From Negativicutes bacterium (GTDB lineage Bacteria > Bacillota_C > Negativicutes > Sporomusales_B > JARLHX01), in assembly GCA_031292035.1 (NCBI GenBank), contig JARLHX010000034.1:1-49172 (forward strand): a stretch of DNA of 49,172 nt, read 5' to 3'. This document shows positions 25,609 to 34,699 of the stretch, piece after piece. Position numbers and translations under genes: made by a program. Each line of letters starts with the position of its first letter. Position 1 is the first letter of the stretch. Under the pieces are notes generated by a model. That model saw only the letters and a list, made by a program, of their open reading frames with translations. It did no database searches and had not been told where the DNA came from.

Positions 25609-27033
25609 TTATTGGCCGGGCCACCTCCCGGCCAGTATCATGTTTCTGTACTGCTCGGGGATCTGTTCCCACCCGCCCGGGGTGTTCACAAGATTTTTGA
25701 CTCGCTCAAGAGTCCATTCCCCTGTTCCTACCGGCACTGACGGAACCAATGATGCTTTCGGCAAATGACTCAGGTTGTTTAGCCTGGCTTGCACAGCTGC
25801 TACTTTGGCCGGATCGCCAACAGATGCGGCGGAGACAGGAGGAAGTTCTTGCGGCATAACCGCCGCCGGATCGGAGTCGTCATATTGAGCAGCACTCGCG
25901 GCCAGCCGTTGCATTTCAAACGCATATTGATTACCCCGCCAGAAAGATTTAATGGCCCTCACGTCCGCATCGGACGGCAGGCCATTTTTTTGCGGGTCAG
26001 TGCATCGCAGGATAGCGCCAAGGTAATATTGCTTGTCGTCTTCCTGTAAAGCCCGGATTTGCGCAATGTTGTACTGTAGCAGTTCTTGATATTCCGGTTT
26101 TTGCGCCTCAGTCGCTTCCCACGTCCTGTAAGATTCAACCGTTCGCTGCATCCTCTGCTGTTCGGCCGTGATTTTTTTCTCCTGATCCTTTCGCAAGTCA
26201 TCTACTTTTCGTTCGATTTCCGATTCAAGCCTGGACAGTTTTTTCATGTCGGCAAGAGTCTCTTTTTCATTATCAAAGAGATTTTCAATCGGTTCCCGTC
26301 CATATCTGCGAATAAACTCTTGCCGTGCCATGGTTTCCACTTCGGCTTCATATTCAGAGGTGGCCGGAAGCGCGGCAGGCGGTTGTTGGACTACTGGCTG
26401 AACGGGTTGTAGAGGCTGATATTGAATGGGAGCAGGCGCCGGCGCAGGAGGCGACACAGGAGCGGCTGCAGGCGGCATAACCATCTGCGACAGGGTAAGG
26501 GGAGGCTGTTGTGCTGCCGGCGGAGCAGCGGCTGCAGGAGGCGCAGCAGAGGCCGGAGCGGCGGCGGGTTGAACCGGAACGGCTGTAAATAGTTGGTTTG
26601 CGCTTTTCAATTGTTCTTGCAACTGTTTCAACTGTGCTTTGAGTGCTTTTTTTTCTTCGCGTTCTTGCCTGAGAGCTACATTGAGATTGCCTTCCGGGTG
26701 ATTGGTGTCCGGCGGGATAGCAGGATCATCCAAGTCACTCGGATTTGCAGAAGGATCGGTGTCCCCCGGGTCATTTGCCGGCGCCGCAGCGGCTGCCGGA
26801 GGCGGAGTAGGGTCCGGCGGAATAATCGGATCTCCACTTGATGCTTCGCCTGGCGTCGGGTTTGGTGCGGGGTCCGACGAGGCCCCGGGTATAGGCGAAT
26901 CGTCAAGTAAGGAATCTGAGGTTGTTCCGTCGCGGCCCATCTGCTCGGCCATGATTTCGCGGGCAACATCGGGATCAATTCCCTTCAACTCGTCAGGAAT
27001 AGGGATGTTTTTGTTCGCTTTTTTTACTCTCAC
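25609..27033 (-). CDS. scaffolding-type protein, 474 aa
   Basis: Highly charged and low-complexity. Pro/Ala/Asp stretches fill about residues 60-105 and 145-225, and a long coiled coil with Glu, Arg and Lys fills about 230-330. GTG start preceded by AAGGAG six bases upstream. It lies between portal-side genes and the capsid gene, where P22-like phages encode the scaffold that directs capsid assembly and then leaves. The assignment is by position and composition. Confidence 0.65.
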   Translation of the reverse strand: MRVKKANKNIPIPDELKGIDPDVAREIMAEQMGRDGTTSDSLLDDSPIPGASSDPAPNPTPGEASSGDPIIPPDPTPPPAAAAAPANDPGDTDPSANPSDLDDPAIPPDTNHPEGNLNVALRQEREEKKALKAQLKQLQEQLKSANQLFTAVPVQPAAAPASAAPPAAAAPPAAQQPPLTLSQMVMPPAAAPVSPPAPAPAPIQYQPLQPVQPVVQQPPAALPATSEYEAEVETMARQEFIRRYGREPIENLFDNEKETLADMKKLSRLESEIERKVDDLRKDQEKKITAEQQRMQRTVESYRTWEATEAQKPEYQELLQYNIAQIRALQEDDKQYYLGAILRCTDPQKNGLPSDADVRAIKSFWRGNQYAFEMQRLAASAAQYDDSDPAAVMPQELPPVSAASVGDPAKVAAVQARLNNLSHLPKASLVPSVPVGTGEWTLERVKNLVNTPGGWEQIPEQYRNMILAGRWPGQ

Positions 27034-27162
27034 GATAGTCTCCTTGCGTTTGCGCCCGCCGGCGATAAACTCTACCACTCACAGCTGGCAGGCCACTGTA
27101 ACATCGGTTAGGCCGACGAATCCACATAAAAAATCCGCCCGGAGGCGGTATGTAAGCGGCGC

Positions 27163-27525
27163 TTATTCGCCGCTAAGAGCTTCTTCAGTTGCAATGCGCA
27201 GTGCCTCTGTCGATTCAGTCAGCACAATCGGCTCCGGTTCTGGCTCCGGGAGGTTTGGCCGGTCCGACACGACAAGGCCAAAACTCTGCAGGGTATACAT
27301 GGCCCGGGTTAGTGCGTCGAGAGAATTGATTGTCTGCTGATTCAGGCTATCATCCTTCAGTTTTTTATCCAGGAAGTCAATAAACTTCCCGGCAACACCT
27401 TCCGCTTTGATCTGCAGGGCAATAAATTCGGGATTAACTTTTTTCCCTGCCGGGATTGGCTTCTTTTCAACAGGAGGCTTTGCAGCTTGCGCTTTCGTGG
27501 GAGTGATTCTTCTTTTCTCTGTCAT
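27163..27525 (-). CDS. small head-region protein, 120 aa
   Basis: The start is MTEKRRITPTK, with AAAGGATG upstream; an earlier in-frame Met lacks a site. It has a basic N-terminal third, a helical middle and a Pro/Glu tail. No family recognised. It lies next to the scaffold gene, so an assembly role is plausible. Confidence 0.55.
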   Translation of the reverse strand: MTEKRRITPTKAQAAKPPVEKKPIPAGKKVNPEFIALQIKAEGVAGKFIDFLDKKLKDDSLNQQTINSLDALTRAMYTLQSFGLVVSDRPNLPEPEPEPIVLTESTEALRIATEEALSGE

Positions 27526-27577
27526 TACGAACATCCTTTCATTGACGATATGTAGATAATGGTTTAACAAGAAGATC

Positions 27578-27599
27578 GGGGGGCGCGAAAGGCGCCCCC
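27578..27599 (-). terminator. GC-rich hairpin
   Basis: GGGGGCGC and GCGCCCCC form an 8-bp stem with a GAAAG loop after the stop of the His-rich gene. There is no T run on either strand, so it is probably an RNA processing or stability hairpin rather than an efficient terminator. Confidence 0.4.
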
Positions 27600-27624
27600 T
27601 TCACTCTTGCGCGGAGATTACGGC

Positions 27625-27780
27625 TTAATACTCGTAATGACTCCGACGGGGAGCGCGCCGAACCCGGCGCTTCGGGGCGGCTTTGTGAGCAGCTGCATGA
27701 TGAACTTCATGGTGCTCGACGTGGTGAATGGTTTTCACTACTCCGCCTTTGTGATGGGTCCGTTTCCGCATGCCGTACAT
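27625..27780 (-). CDS. His/Arg-rich basic protein, 51 aa
   Basis: AAAGGAGG precedes the ATG by eight bases. The product is almost all basic and histidine residues, with HHVEHHEVHHAAAHKAA in the middle and RRVRRAPRRSHYEY at the end. Such proteins suit nucleic-acid or metal binding. It sits between portal and scaffold genes and could be a packaged condensing protein. No named family. Confidence 0.6.
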   Translation of the reverse strand: MYGMRKRTHHKGGVVKTIHHVEHHEVHHAAAHKAAPKRRVRRAPRRSHYEY

Positions 27781-27802
27781 TAGACATGCCTCCTTTGACG
27801 GG

Positions 27803-27901
27803 CTATTCAATAGCCCCTGTAGTGCCGTTTTTGATAGCGGGAACGGCTGTAAACCCAAGCGCGGGAGTCAAAGACTCAACCGCTATATAGCACAGGGTCA
27901 T
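27803..27901 (-). CDS. possible 32-aa peptide
   Basis: ATG-started frame directly after the portal gene; residues VESLTPALGFTAVPAI look protein-like. No clear ribosome-binding site, and an in-frame stop lies five codons upstream. Either a weakly translated small gene or the remains of a longer one. A short GGGCTA/TAGCCC hairpin overlaps its stop. Confidence 0.25.
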   Translation of the reverse strand: MTLCYIAVESLTPALGFTAVPAIKNGTTGAIE

Positions 27902-27976
27902 CAGGCGATCATCTCAACCGACTCGCGGGAGATTCGCTCAACGCATAAGCGGAGCATTGGCCTGGAATACCTGTTA

Positions 27977-30145
27977 CTACCCGGGGATTGTGCTTCTTGC
28001 AGCTAACTGCGACACAGGTTGAATGGTTCTGGTTGTCGTGGCCACCGGCCGGTTAGCAAGATACCGCTGCCGGATAAGCGCCGGATTGATCGCCTGCGGC
28101 ACCATCGGCGCCGGTCCCTGTCCTTGGCCCCCTAGTCTCGCCAAAGCGGCTTGCGCCAGCTGTGCGATGTTTGGAGGCGGTCCGGGAGGCAAGCCAAAGT
28201 CGGCCGGTTGCGGTTGCAGTCCCACCTTGGCGGCAATCTGCATTCTCTCATTGGCCGGCCAATCTTTAAGCGGTGCGCTGATGCTGATTTTCGGCGGCTG
28301 CGGTGCGTGCTTGGCCTGAAGCTGAAGCATTGCCACTTGCTTTTGCTGTTCCTGCCTTGCCGCGAAGCGCTGTTTCAGTTCTTCCTTCTGAGGAATGTCG
28401 GACAGATCCAGAACAATGTCGAAGACCATATCGCCCGGGATGCCAAGCTGAGCAATCGCATCAACAAAAGCCCAAAACTGAGCTATGCGCTGCGTAGGCG
28501 TGACCGGTGTCTGAGATATGGCAATGTCGAATTCTCCGACCGTCAGGTCATTGATGGTCTTCTGGACAACTCCCAGCAAGGGGTGTTGAATTTGGATCTG
28601 CTGATTTACCACCACAAACTGGGGCTTGCCGGAATCATCCAGCACGCGCATAGTCATTTCTTCCGTCATATACTGCTGGATAAGACCTTTACGCGTTCCC
28701 CGGCCCCACAGCTTCTGCAGGACATCTTTCTGAGAGCTTTTGAGATTGTCGAATAGCATGGTAATACCGGTAACGGCAAGGCGATTATGAAGCTCGACGG
28801 CCCGGCCGGACTCGGCGACAGGAACTGTTTGGCTCCCCATAACCTGGGGATTGATATTGGACAGTGTGGAAATGTCTGCTGTCGCTGCGTTTTCCGCTTC
28901 AATAACGGACTGCGCAAGCTGTACAGGCGTAATCCTCTCAGGCTTTGGCTGTCCCTGTTTCCAGGTCAGCATCGCGCCGGGAGTTGATCCGAAGTCTTCG
29001 TATTCAGCGACCATTTCTTCGTTGAGAGCGCCCTGCTGATACTGCCACCCGGAATTGGACTGCGTGTTGACAATGTGCATGTTCTGGCTGCGGCGCTTAT
29101 TGATTTCGCGCTGTACATCGATAACATGCCGAACAACCCCGGAGTGAATATCACCTTCGCCGATGTAGTAAGCATTAAGCGGAACAAAGGGAAACTCGTT
29201 GTGCTCATAGGCACACACTTTCGGTTTTTCCAGCATGACATCGCCGAGGTATGCGGCGTACATCATTTTGTAACCCGGAAGGGTAACGACCTGCAGCAGC
29301 TGTTGCATCCTCTCCATCGGCATCTTTTCCACCGGCATGAGAGTGCCATCGTTAAGCAGATAGAACTGCTGATTCCCCCACTCTTTCCACCAGGTTTCAA
29401 CAAGGCGGCACTTGTTGGTATCGCGCTGATACCAAAGGTCAGTGTCGTCGTTAAACTCGTCTTCATCGGCGTCGTAACGCGATGTCCACTGCTCAATTGT
29501 CTCGGCGTGTTCAGGGTAAATCTGCTTTACTTGACCCTTGTCCGTCCACTTAGCCCGGTGCATACGGTTGGCGTCAGAGCAGTTCGGCTCACGACTGTTG
29601 GAGTCCACATAGATGTCAAAAGGACTTGCCCTTTTAACGCGGATAATCCCCGTCAGTGAGGCGAAGTCCCATTCATAACAGGTTTCAAACCAGCCTTTTC
29701 CGCAAATATAGGCGTCAAGGCAAATCCGGGATTCAACTTCCTCGTAGTCTGACTGGTCCCATATCCACTTTGTTACCCCTTTGCGCACCTGACACAGTTC
29801 CGGGTTAGCACGGTTGCGCGGCAAGAAGTTCGGTTCATACCGATTGAGGCGCTGATACCCAGACAATAGGTCAATATGTGGCTTGATCCGGTTAATGGTG
29901 ATGGCTGGCCGTTTCTGCTCGTCAAGAAGGTCAATGTCGTCGCCTTCCCATTGATCGCCAAAATAGAAGGAATAGTCCTGTCGGCCAAGTTCGCGCCATT
30001 GCATACTGGCGTCAACATCTTCCTTGAACCAATCTCTGAGCGTGGTCATGGTTACTTCGTCTTCGGTAACTTCCGACAGGTCAACATCGTCAGCAGAATC
30101 TTCTTCAGGGTGCTGTTCTTCAAAGACAATCAGTTCTTCCAGCAT
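27977..30145 (-). CDS. portal protein, P22-like, 722 aa
   Basis: Acidic N-terminus (EEQHPEEDSADDVDLSE), then the portal core: DYSFYFGDQWEGDDIDLLDE, RPAITINRIKPHIDLLSGYQ, and the GKGWFETCYEWDF segment found in P22-type portals of 600-750 residues. The C-terminus is Gln- and Pro-rich and probably forms the barrel. Several starts are possible; the ATG eight bases after AAGGTGG is chosen. The protein forms the dodecameric channel through which DNA enters and leaves the head and on which the terminase docks. Confidence 0.85.
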   Translation of the reverse strand: MLEELIVFEEQHPEEDSADDVDLSEVTEDEVTMTTLRDWFKEDVDASMQWRELGRQDYSFYFGDQWEGDDIDLLDEQKRPAITINRIKPHIDLLSGYQRLNRYEPNFLPRNRANPELCQVRKGVTKWIWDQSDYEEVESRICLDAYICGKGWFETCYEWDFASLTGIIRVKRASPFDIYVDSNSREPNCSDANRMHRAKWTDKGQVKQIYPEHAETIEQWTSRYDADEDEFNDDTDLWYQRDTNKCRLVETWWKEWGNQQFYLLNDGTLMPVEKMPMERMQQLLQVVTLPGYKMMYAAYLGDVMLEKPKVCAYEHNEFPFVPLNAYYIGEGDIHSGVVRHVIDVQREINKRRSQNMHIVNTQSNSGWQYQQGALNEEMVAEYEDFGSTPGAMLTWKQGQPKPERITPVQLAQSVIEAENAATADISTLSNINPQVMGSQTVPVAESGRAVELHNRLAVTGITMLFDNLKSSQKDVLQKLWGRGTRKGLIQQYMTEEMTMRVLDDSGKPQFVVVNQQIQIQHPLLGVVQKTINDLTVGEFDIAISQTPVTPTQRIAQFWAFVDAIAQLGIPGDMVFDIVLDLSDIPQKEELKQRFAARQEQQKQVAMLQLQAKHAPQPPKISISAPLKDWPANERMQIAAKVGLQPQPADFGLPPGPPPNIAQLAQAALARLGGQGQGPAPMVPQAINPALIRQRYLANRPVATTTRTIQPVSQLAARSTIPG

Positions 30146-30163
30146 CAACATCACCACCTTGCA

Positions 30164-30190
30164 ATAAAAAAACCGCCGGGTTGGCGGTTA
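30164..30190 (-). terminator. rho-independent terminator
   Basis: On the minus strand AACCGCC/GGCGGTT form a 7-bp stem followed by seven T. It lies between the small metallopeptidase-like gene and the portal gene, so portal transcription must depend on read-through or antitermination. Confidence 0.75.
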
Positions 30191-30197
30191 ACGGGAA

Positions 30198-30449
30198 TTA
30201 TTCTTTTTTTTCAAGCAACGGTCTTAGCCATTCACTATGATCTTCTAAAAAAGCGTGGCAAGACTCAGGCAATCCTGTTTCGCAAATAAACCAGTGGGTG
30301 AGTTCGTGCAATAACACCATTGCAGTTAAAAACAAACCAAGCCTTCGGCGGATATATATTTTATAGAGAAAAGAATGGTAAGCGCCAAACTTGCTTTCTA
30401 CAATCCATTCAGGCAGTTCATCACAAAAAATAATAGACGGTAAAGTCAT
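30198..30449 (-). CDS. minimal HExxH metallopeptidase-like protein, 83 aa
   Basis: The zinc-binding motif HELTH sits in a helix (AMVLLHELTHWF, about residues 43-54), and a further His/Glu pair follows (CHAFLEDHSEWL), which could supply the third ligand. This is the layout of very small SprT/minigluzincin-like proteins. GAGGT lies nine bases before the ATG. Its role, perhaps head maturation or host takeover, cannot be read from the sequence. Confidence 0.6.
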   Translation of the reverse strand: MTLPSIIFCDELPEWIVESKFGAYHSFLYKIYIRRRLGLFLTAMVLLHELTHWFICETGLPESCHAFLEDHSEWLRPLLEKKE

Positions 30450-30453
30450 GGGA

Positions 30454-30621
30454 CTAATACCTCATCCTACGTGCCTTACTCTTGCGCTTTTTCTTTGGCT
30501 GACCGGAATATTCAGGCAACCGAGATAAATACCCGGTACCGAATTCACGATCCCATTTTTCGGCGATGTCGGGATGATTTATGTGCATAAAGGCAGTCTG
30601 TGCTTGGCTAACATAAGGCAT
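30454..30621 (-). CDS. short conserved phage protein, 55 aa
   Basis: An excellent TAGGAGGTGA precedes the ATG. The N-terminal half MPYVSQAQTAFMHINHP, with DIAEKWDREFGT, is a pattern found in many small phage proteins beginning 'MPY-SxAQ-xFMHxxHP-IAxxWDxEF'. The C-terminus is a run of basic residues. Function unknown. Confidence 0.7.
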   Translation of the reverse strand: MPYVSQAQTAFMHINHPDIAEKWDREFGTGYLSRLPEYSGQPKKKRKSKARRMRY

Positions 30622-30634
30622 CGGTAATCACCTC

Positions 30635-31105
30635 CTACGGCATGTAAGGCGCCGACAGCGGGGTCCGCGTGTTATCAATGACAATGAGATCGCCCTCGTC
30701 ATCGGCCGGGTCTTCCCACTGATCGTACATGCGAGCGATAACCGACGAGTCCAGGCGATTTAGCTCTGCGTTTCTGGCGAGACATACATGATAATCAGTA
30801 TTCACCCTGTAAATCCGCAACAAAATGCCAAACTCTTTCGCTATCTGTTTCCACATGCGGCGGCGCTCCCGGGTAGTATTGGTAGCATCCACAATAACGT
30901 CGTGACCATCTTTGAGAAGCGCCCGAACCATCGTCTGAGCGATGGCCCATACGAAGGGTTCAGCAACGCCAATAAACTGGTTACCGTGCAGAGCCAGCCG
31001 GATAGTATCCGGGCAAACAATGGTGTATCCGCGATGATCTTTCATCGTGCGGCAGAGCGTGGATTTGCCAGAAAGCGGCAAACCGCAGGTAATGGCAAGT
31101 TTCAT
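30635..31105 (-). CDS. P-loop kinase (polynucleotide-kinase/AAA-like), 156 aa
   Basis: A Walker A motif GLPLSGKST at about residues 8-16 is followed by a lid with DATNTTRERRRMWKQIA, matching the P-loop kinase family that includes the 5'-kinase domain of T4 polynucleotide kinase and zeta-type kinases. AAGGAG lies eight bases before the ATG. The substrate is unknown: RNA or DNA 5' ends or a small molecule. It lies between a homing endonuclease and the portal gene. Confidence 0.75.
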   Translation of the reverse strand: MKLAITCGLPLSGKSTLCRTMKDHRGYTIVCPDTIRLALHGNQFIGVAEPFVWAIAQTMVRALLKDGHDVIVDATNTTRERRRMWKQIAKEFGILLRIYRVNTDYHVCLARNAELNRLDSSVIARMYDQWEDPADDEGDLIVIDNTRTPLSAPYMP

Positions 31106-31117
31106 ACGATTCACTCC

Positions 31118-31582
31118 TTACGAAATTTCATTGACCTTGGCAAACTCGCCAAACAACTCTTTTGCTTTATCGTTGTATGCTGTGGCAGCTTCTATCTCAG
31201 AATTATAGCGGCCAAGGTATATCATTTTGTAATCAACTCCTATTCTTGCCATCCACATTTTTGATACCTTATGCCAGTAAACTCCTTTAAATCGGGAAGA
31301 TTTTCCTTCGGCTTTGCGGGAATTCATGGCATTCTGTTGATTGGTACAAAGCCTGAGATTTTTTCTTTGGTTATTAAGCCCGTTACCATCCCAATGGTCG
31401 TATCGTTCTTCAGGCTTTGCGTCCATAATCAGACGGTGTATTTTGATTGTTGTATTTCCTGTGTGGGCATATGCGTAATAGGTATTGTAATATTTGACAA
31501 CATACCAGTTATAGTCTTTAACTTTGTCGTAATCTGCATCATCAATCAATATTTCATGGCCTAATCTAGTCTTAATAATCAT
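31118..31582 (-). CDS. HNH-AP2 homing endonuclease, 154 aa
   Basis: HNH core YDHWDGNGLNNQRKNLRLCT (about residues 60-80), followed by an AP2 DNA-binding domain (SRFKGVYWHKVSKMWMARIG). The first His and the Asn pair are kept. It is free-standing between terminase and kinase genes. It shares the AP2 tail type with the endonuclease at 17.7 kb but is a shorter, single-domain form. Confidence 0.85.
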   Translation of the reverse strand: MIIKTRLGHEILIDDADYDKVKDYNWYVVKYYNTYYAYAHTGNTTIKIHRLIMDAKPEERYDHWDGNGLNNQRKNLRLCTNQQNAMNSRKAEGKSSRFKGVYWHKVSKMWMARIGVDYKMIYLGRYNSEIEAATAYNDKAKELFGEFAKVNEIS

Positions 31583-31694
31583 TTCAAAAAACCCTTTCTG
31601 CCCTTTAAAAATAAAATAGCGCAGAAGAGAAAGGGTACTCTTGTCGGCTAGGTAGCTACTCCCGGCCTATCTACGCTAAGTGTCCTTTATTTTG

Positions 31695-33149
31695 TTATGC
31701 GCTCATCCAACTTTTTCCGCGCCGCTTATCTTGTCTTTCATATCTGTCTTTTGGTTTGTCGGGAGTATATGGAACAGGCTCAAATGGTCGTGTCATTAGG
31801 AAATATCCAAGAGAATCGAAACTGTGATCGTCTCCCTTTGTTGATACTTTTTCAATGTCTTTTTCGTCAAGGGTGATTGTTTTGAGTGTCCTAATCAGGT
31901 TAGGGCAACAGTCGAGAATAAACAGGGCAGGATCTGTTGGCACGCCATCCTCCGTTTCAGCATAACCTTTCAGCCGCAAGTGGACTTGGTGCTTCATCTG
32001 CATACGGTCTTTTGCCGACTTAATTACATCGAAATCAGCCTCATATAGCTCGTCTGCAATGCTTCGAGGAACACCGTTTCTGTCCGATACGCCTGTTTTT
32101 GCCCAACAAGCACTATCACATACGCGGTAGTTGATTCGCTCATTTCCCTCCATCTCCCGCGCCATACATCCAAGCTCGTAGGCATTAATACGAAGCCCCT
32201 TATTTGGCTTCGTAGGATCTCCGGTGTACAATTCGCGATAAACAAAAATTGTGCCATCGAAATCGACATAATACCATAAAATTGAACTCGGTGCCTCATA
32301 ACCGAAGTCTACACTACAGTAACGCTCCACATCGCCCGGAACCTTGAATCCCTTAGACGAAATGACATGAACGCGATCAAAAAACTCTGGGAATGCTGTC
32401 CCTTCTACGGCATCCCACGCACCTTCAAGCCATGCCTTACGAAGATGGTGCGGGAGTGCTTTCAATTCCTCCCAATAGGACTCAGGAAGATGAGGATTGT
32501 CAGTTGGCAAGGCAGGTACGAACCGAAACTTGTCTGCCAAAGACCTCATTTCTTCAGGATAAATATTATCAACAAAGTAATTTTTAACCCAATTATTACC
32601 GATTCCATTAGGGTTTGTGGCGGCTATAAAGCGAGTTTCCTGTATGCCAGGCCAACGAAGTGAACCTCTCAGAACATCAAAAACTTTGACATCATTCTTG
32701 GTTAACTCGTCAATTGCTACGAGAGCAAATTCTGCCGACTGGTAACGCTCAATATTTCCTTCATCCAAGTTTCTTAAAAGAATAACTCCGCTACCATACT
32801 CGGGTCGCAAGTAAAAAGCGAGTCCGTGAGAGCTTTTCCTTTCAGCTACCACTCCCAATGCCGCAGGAAACTCGCTGCGAATTTTTGAAACGTGCCTATC
32901 CACCAACGTCGGATAATTCTCACAGAAAAGAGCCACTGTTACATTTTTAAGTCCATAGCTTGCACACGTTAGGAGAAACCGGAGGCAATACCAACGTAAC
33001 CAATAAGATTTTCCTGGGCCTCTTGCCCCTCCGAATAGCGTGTACTTGTATCGGTCGGCAGTCATTGTAGCTAATTTTTGCTTGTCCGTAAAATGGCAAA
33101 GCTCGTCAATGGTTTTTATCTTTCTTTCAGTCGCCACTGTCTCACCCAC
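31695..33149 (-). CDS. terminase large subunit, 484 aa
   Basis: ATPase domain with Walker A GGARGPGKSYW (about residues 40-50) and Walker B FALVAIDEL (about 140-150). The nuclease domain carries acidic residues in CSVDFGYEAP, RVCDSACWA and DDHSFDSLGYF, which coordinate metal for cutting the concatemer. The start is a GTG with a weak site and is uncertain by a few residues. It packages DNA into the prohead through the portal. Confidence 0.9.
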   Translation of the reverse strand: MGETVATERKIKTIDELCHFTDKQKLATMTADRYKYTLFGGARGPGKSYWLRWYCLRFLLTCASYGLKNVTVALFCENYPTLVDRHVSKIRSEFPAALGVVAERKSSHGLAFYLRPEYGSGVILLRNLDEGNIERYQSAEFALVAIDELTKNDVKVFDVLRGSLRWPGIQETRFIAATNPNGIGNNWVKNYFVDNIYPEEMRSLADKFRFVPALPTDNPHLPESYWEELKALPHHLRKAWLEGAWDAVEGTAFPEFFDRVHVISSKGFKVPGDVERYCSVDFGYEAPSSILWYYVDFDGTIFVYRELYTGDPTKPNKGLRINAYELGCMAREMEGNERINYRVCDSACWAKTGVSDRNGVPRSIADELYEADFDVIKSAKDRMQMKHQVHLRLKGYAETEDGVPTDPALFILDCCPNLIRTLKTITLDEKDIEKVSTKGDDHSFDSLGYFLMTRPFEPVPYTPDKPKDRYERQDKRRGKSWMSA

Positions 33150-33181
33150 TCATAAGAAAAACCGGCAAGGGCAAAGCCAGT

Positions 33182-33493
33182 TTATTTCTTCAACACATTA
33201 TCCACTTCGGCATATTCAGCTTTCGCCGCTGCTAATTCTTCACCGGTCAATTCTTTACCAAGTTCGACTTCTTGTTCCCAATTGCCAAGGGTGTCTTTGA
33301 TTAGTCGGACGGCATTTTTCCCAATAGTATCCATGATGTCTTCGACTAATCGGGAGTACCCGCGATGCTTATCAGTTCCAAGAGGAATAAGCGTTTCAAC
33401 CACATTCATAACCTTGGCTTTTCCCTGGTTGTAAATCATTCCCCCAACTTCACCTGACAGCCATTCCGCATTAATCTTTGCCTTTTTACTCAT
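33182..33493 (-). CDS. hypothetical protein, 103 aa
   Basis: Start at MSKKAKINAEWL after GAAAGG. Basic N-terminus, then helical, ending in a charged helix (TGEELAAAKAEYAEVDNVL). Adjacent to the terminase start and co-transcribed. No family recognised; a packaging accessory role is possible. Confidence 0.6.
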   Translation of the reverse strand: MSKKAKINAEWLSGEVGGMIYNQGKAKVMNVVETLIPLGTDKHRGYSRLVEDIMDTIGKNAVRLIKDTLGNWEQEVELGKELTGEELAAAKAEYAEVDNVLKK

Positions 33494-33550
33494 GCTTTGC
33501 ACAACCTTTCTTTGCTGCCCTTGCCTAGCTTTACGCATAAAAATAAGCGC

Positions 33551-33751
33551 CTATCGCGCTCCTTTTTCACCGTACATCACATGATCATAGAATCGGTCGC
33601 GGCCGACTTCTGTTTCGTGCCCGGACTCGACCCGGGATGGCCACACATTGCCGGGCCAGCCGCATACCCCGCAGGGCTCACCTTCATATTCGTAATGGCC
33701 TCGGTGTCCGCATTGGGGGCACCGTTGCCACAAGGGATATTTCTTTTCCAC
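33551..33751 (-). CDS. zinc-ribbon protein, 66 aa
   Basis: Two Cys knuckles CPQCGHRGHY and CGVCGWPG about 15 residues apart form a rubredoxin-like zinc ribbon. GTG start six bases after AGAGGTG. The remainder is charged and aromatic. Members of this shape occur widely in phage packaging regions; function unknown. Confidence 0.6.
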   Translation of the reverse strand: MEKKYPLWQRCPQCGHRGHYEYEGEPCGVCGWPGNVWPSRVESGHETEVGRDRFYDHVMYGEKGAR

Positions 33752-33762
33752 GACAGTCACCT

Positions 33763-34032
33763 CTAACCACGATATGTAGATTGTGCCATGTTCCGCGCCC
33801 TCGATAGTAGCGCCATGCCGTCATTCCAGGCCGCGTCGATACGCTCCTGCCAGTCGGCCTGTACTTCCGGCGACTGCTCTGTAATATATTTCTGATTGCA
33901 CAGGCAGTTTAGCAGGTGTTCAAAATGATCGGTTGTAATCGAAATACGAACGCCCATTTGCGGATGAATCTCTTGTATTTCTTTTATCCGTTCCTTGACC
34001 GTTTCAGGATTAAATAGTTTTATCGAATCCAT
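33763..34032 (-). CDS. hypothetical protein, 89 aa
   Basis: Helical protein (ETVKERIKEIQEIHP, QADWQERIDAAWNDGMALL) with two Cys in LLNCLCNQ. GAGAGG precedes the ATG. No family recognised. It lies in the run of small genes before the terminase. Confidence 0.6.
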   Translation of the reverse strand: MDSIKLFNPETVKERIKEIQEIHPQMGVRISITTDHFEHLLNCLCNQKYITEQSPEVQADWQERIDAAWNDGMALLSRARNMAQSTYRG

Positions 34033-34033
34033 G

Positions 34034-34420
34034 CTATTCCTCTCCTTCTCCCGTTTTTACGATTTTTATTGCTGTCTCAATGACATTGGACCAACACATG
34101 CCTTTATGCTGTTTCTGATAGGCTAAAACCAAGAGCCGGACAAAGGCGCTCCAATTTGGGTTTTTCATGCGCTGCGAAGTATCATGCTTGTAAAGCGGAC
34201 TTTCTTTGTGTATCATCGCATAGTCTCGCCCGCTGTTGATTCGCTTGTCTTTCCCGTCTGAACACCTCCAACCCGGGAAATCAAGGGCACTAGCTTTCGA
34301 CCGCAGATTCCTTGGATCACGCCCGAGCTTTGCGGCAAGATCCTTGATGCTGCCGATTCCCCACTCGCGGCGCAGTATGGCAATGTCTTCTTGGCTCCAT
34401 TTTTTACTGGGTTTTCTCAC
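34034..34420 (-). CDS. Myb/SANT-like DNA-binding protein, 128 aa
   Basis: The first 50 residues (KKWSQEDIAILRREWG, SIKDLAAKLGRDPRNLRSKA) form a Myb/GcrA-like helix-turn-helix of the type used to scan DNA. GTG start following GAGGCGG. The rest is helical with Lys-rich ends. It may be a transcriptional or packaging regulator. Confidence 0.6.
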   Translation of the reverse strand: MRKPSKKWSQEDIAILRREWGIGSIKDLAAKLGRDPRNLRSKASALDFPGWRCSDGKDKRINSGRDYAMIHKESPLYKHDTSQRMKNPNWSAFVRLLVLAYQKQHKGMCWSNVIETAIKIVKTGEGEE

Positions 34421-34430
34421 ATAGACCGCC

Positions 34431-34664
34431 TCACGACTGGGTATTTGGCATTTTTGAATGGATGTACGCGGCGGCATCGGCATCGCTGAGCCTGGTGAAC
34501 GTTGTTCCGCTGTCAGGACCGGCCAAAGGGCAGTACGTCACTGATGCGTCAATGGGGTTGTTCGTGACAAGGTAATGAGGACTCGCGCAGCTGCACTTAT
34601 AGACAAGGGAAGTAACCGGGGCAATGTCAGGATACTGGGAAAGCTGTTGGTCTTGATCAGCCAT
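34431..34664 (-). CDS. hypothetical protein, 77 aa
   Basis: ATG after AAAGG. Hydrophilic, with a Cys pair (KCSCASPHY) and one later Cys that could bind metal. No family recognised. The terminal part (RLSDADAAAYIHSKMP) is helical. Confidence 0.55.
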   Translation of the reverse strand: MADQDQQLSQYPDIAPVTSLVYKCSCASPHYLVTNNPIDASVTYCPLAGPDSGTTFTRLSDADAAAYIHSKMPNTQS

Positions 34665-34699
34665 TATAAGCACGACCTTTCTTTACGATATGTATTGAT

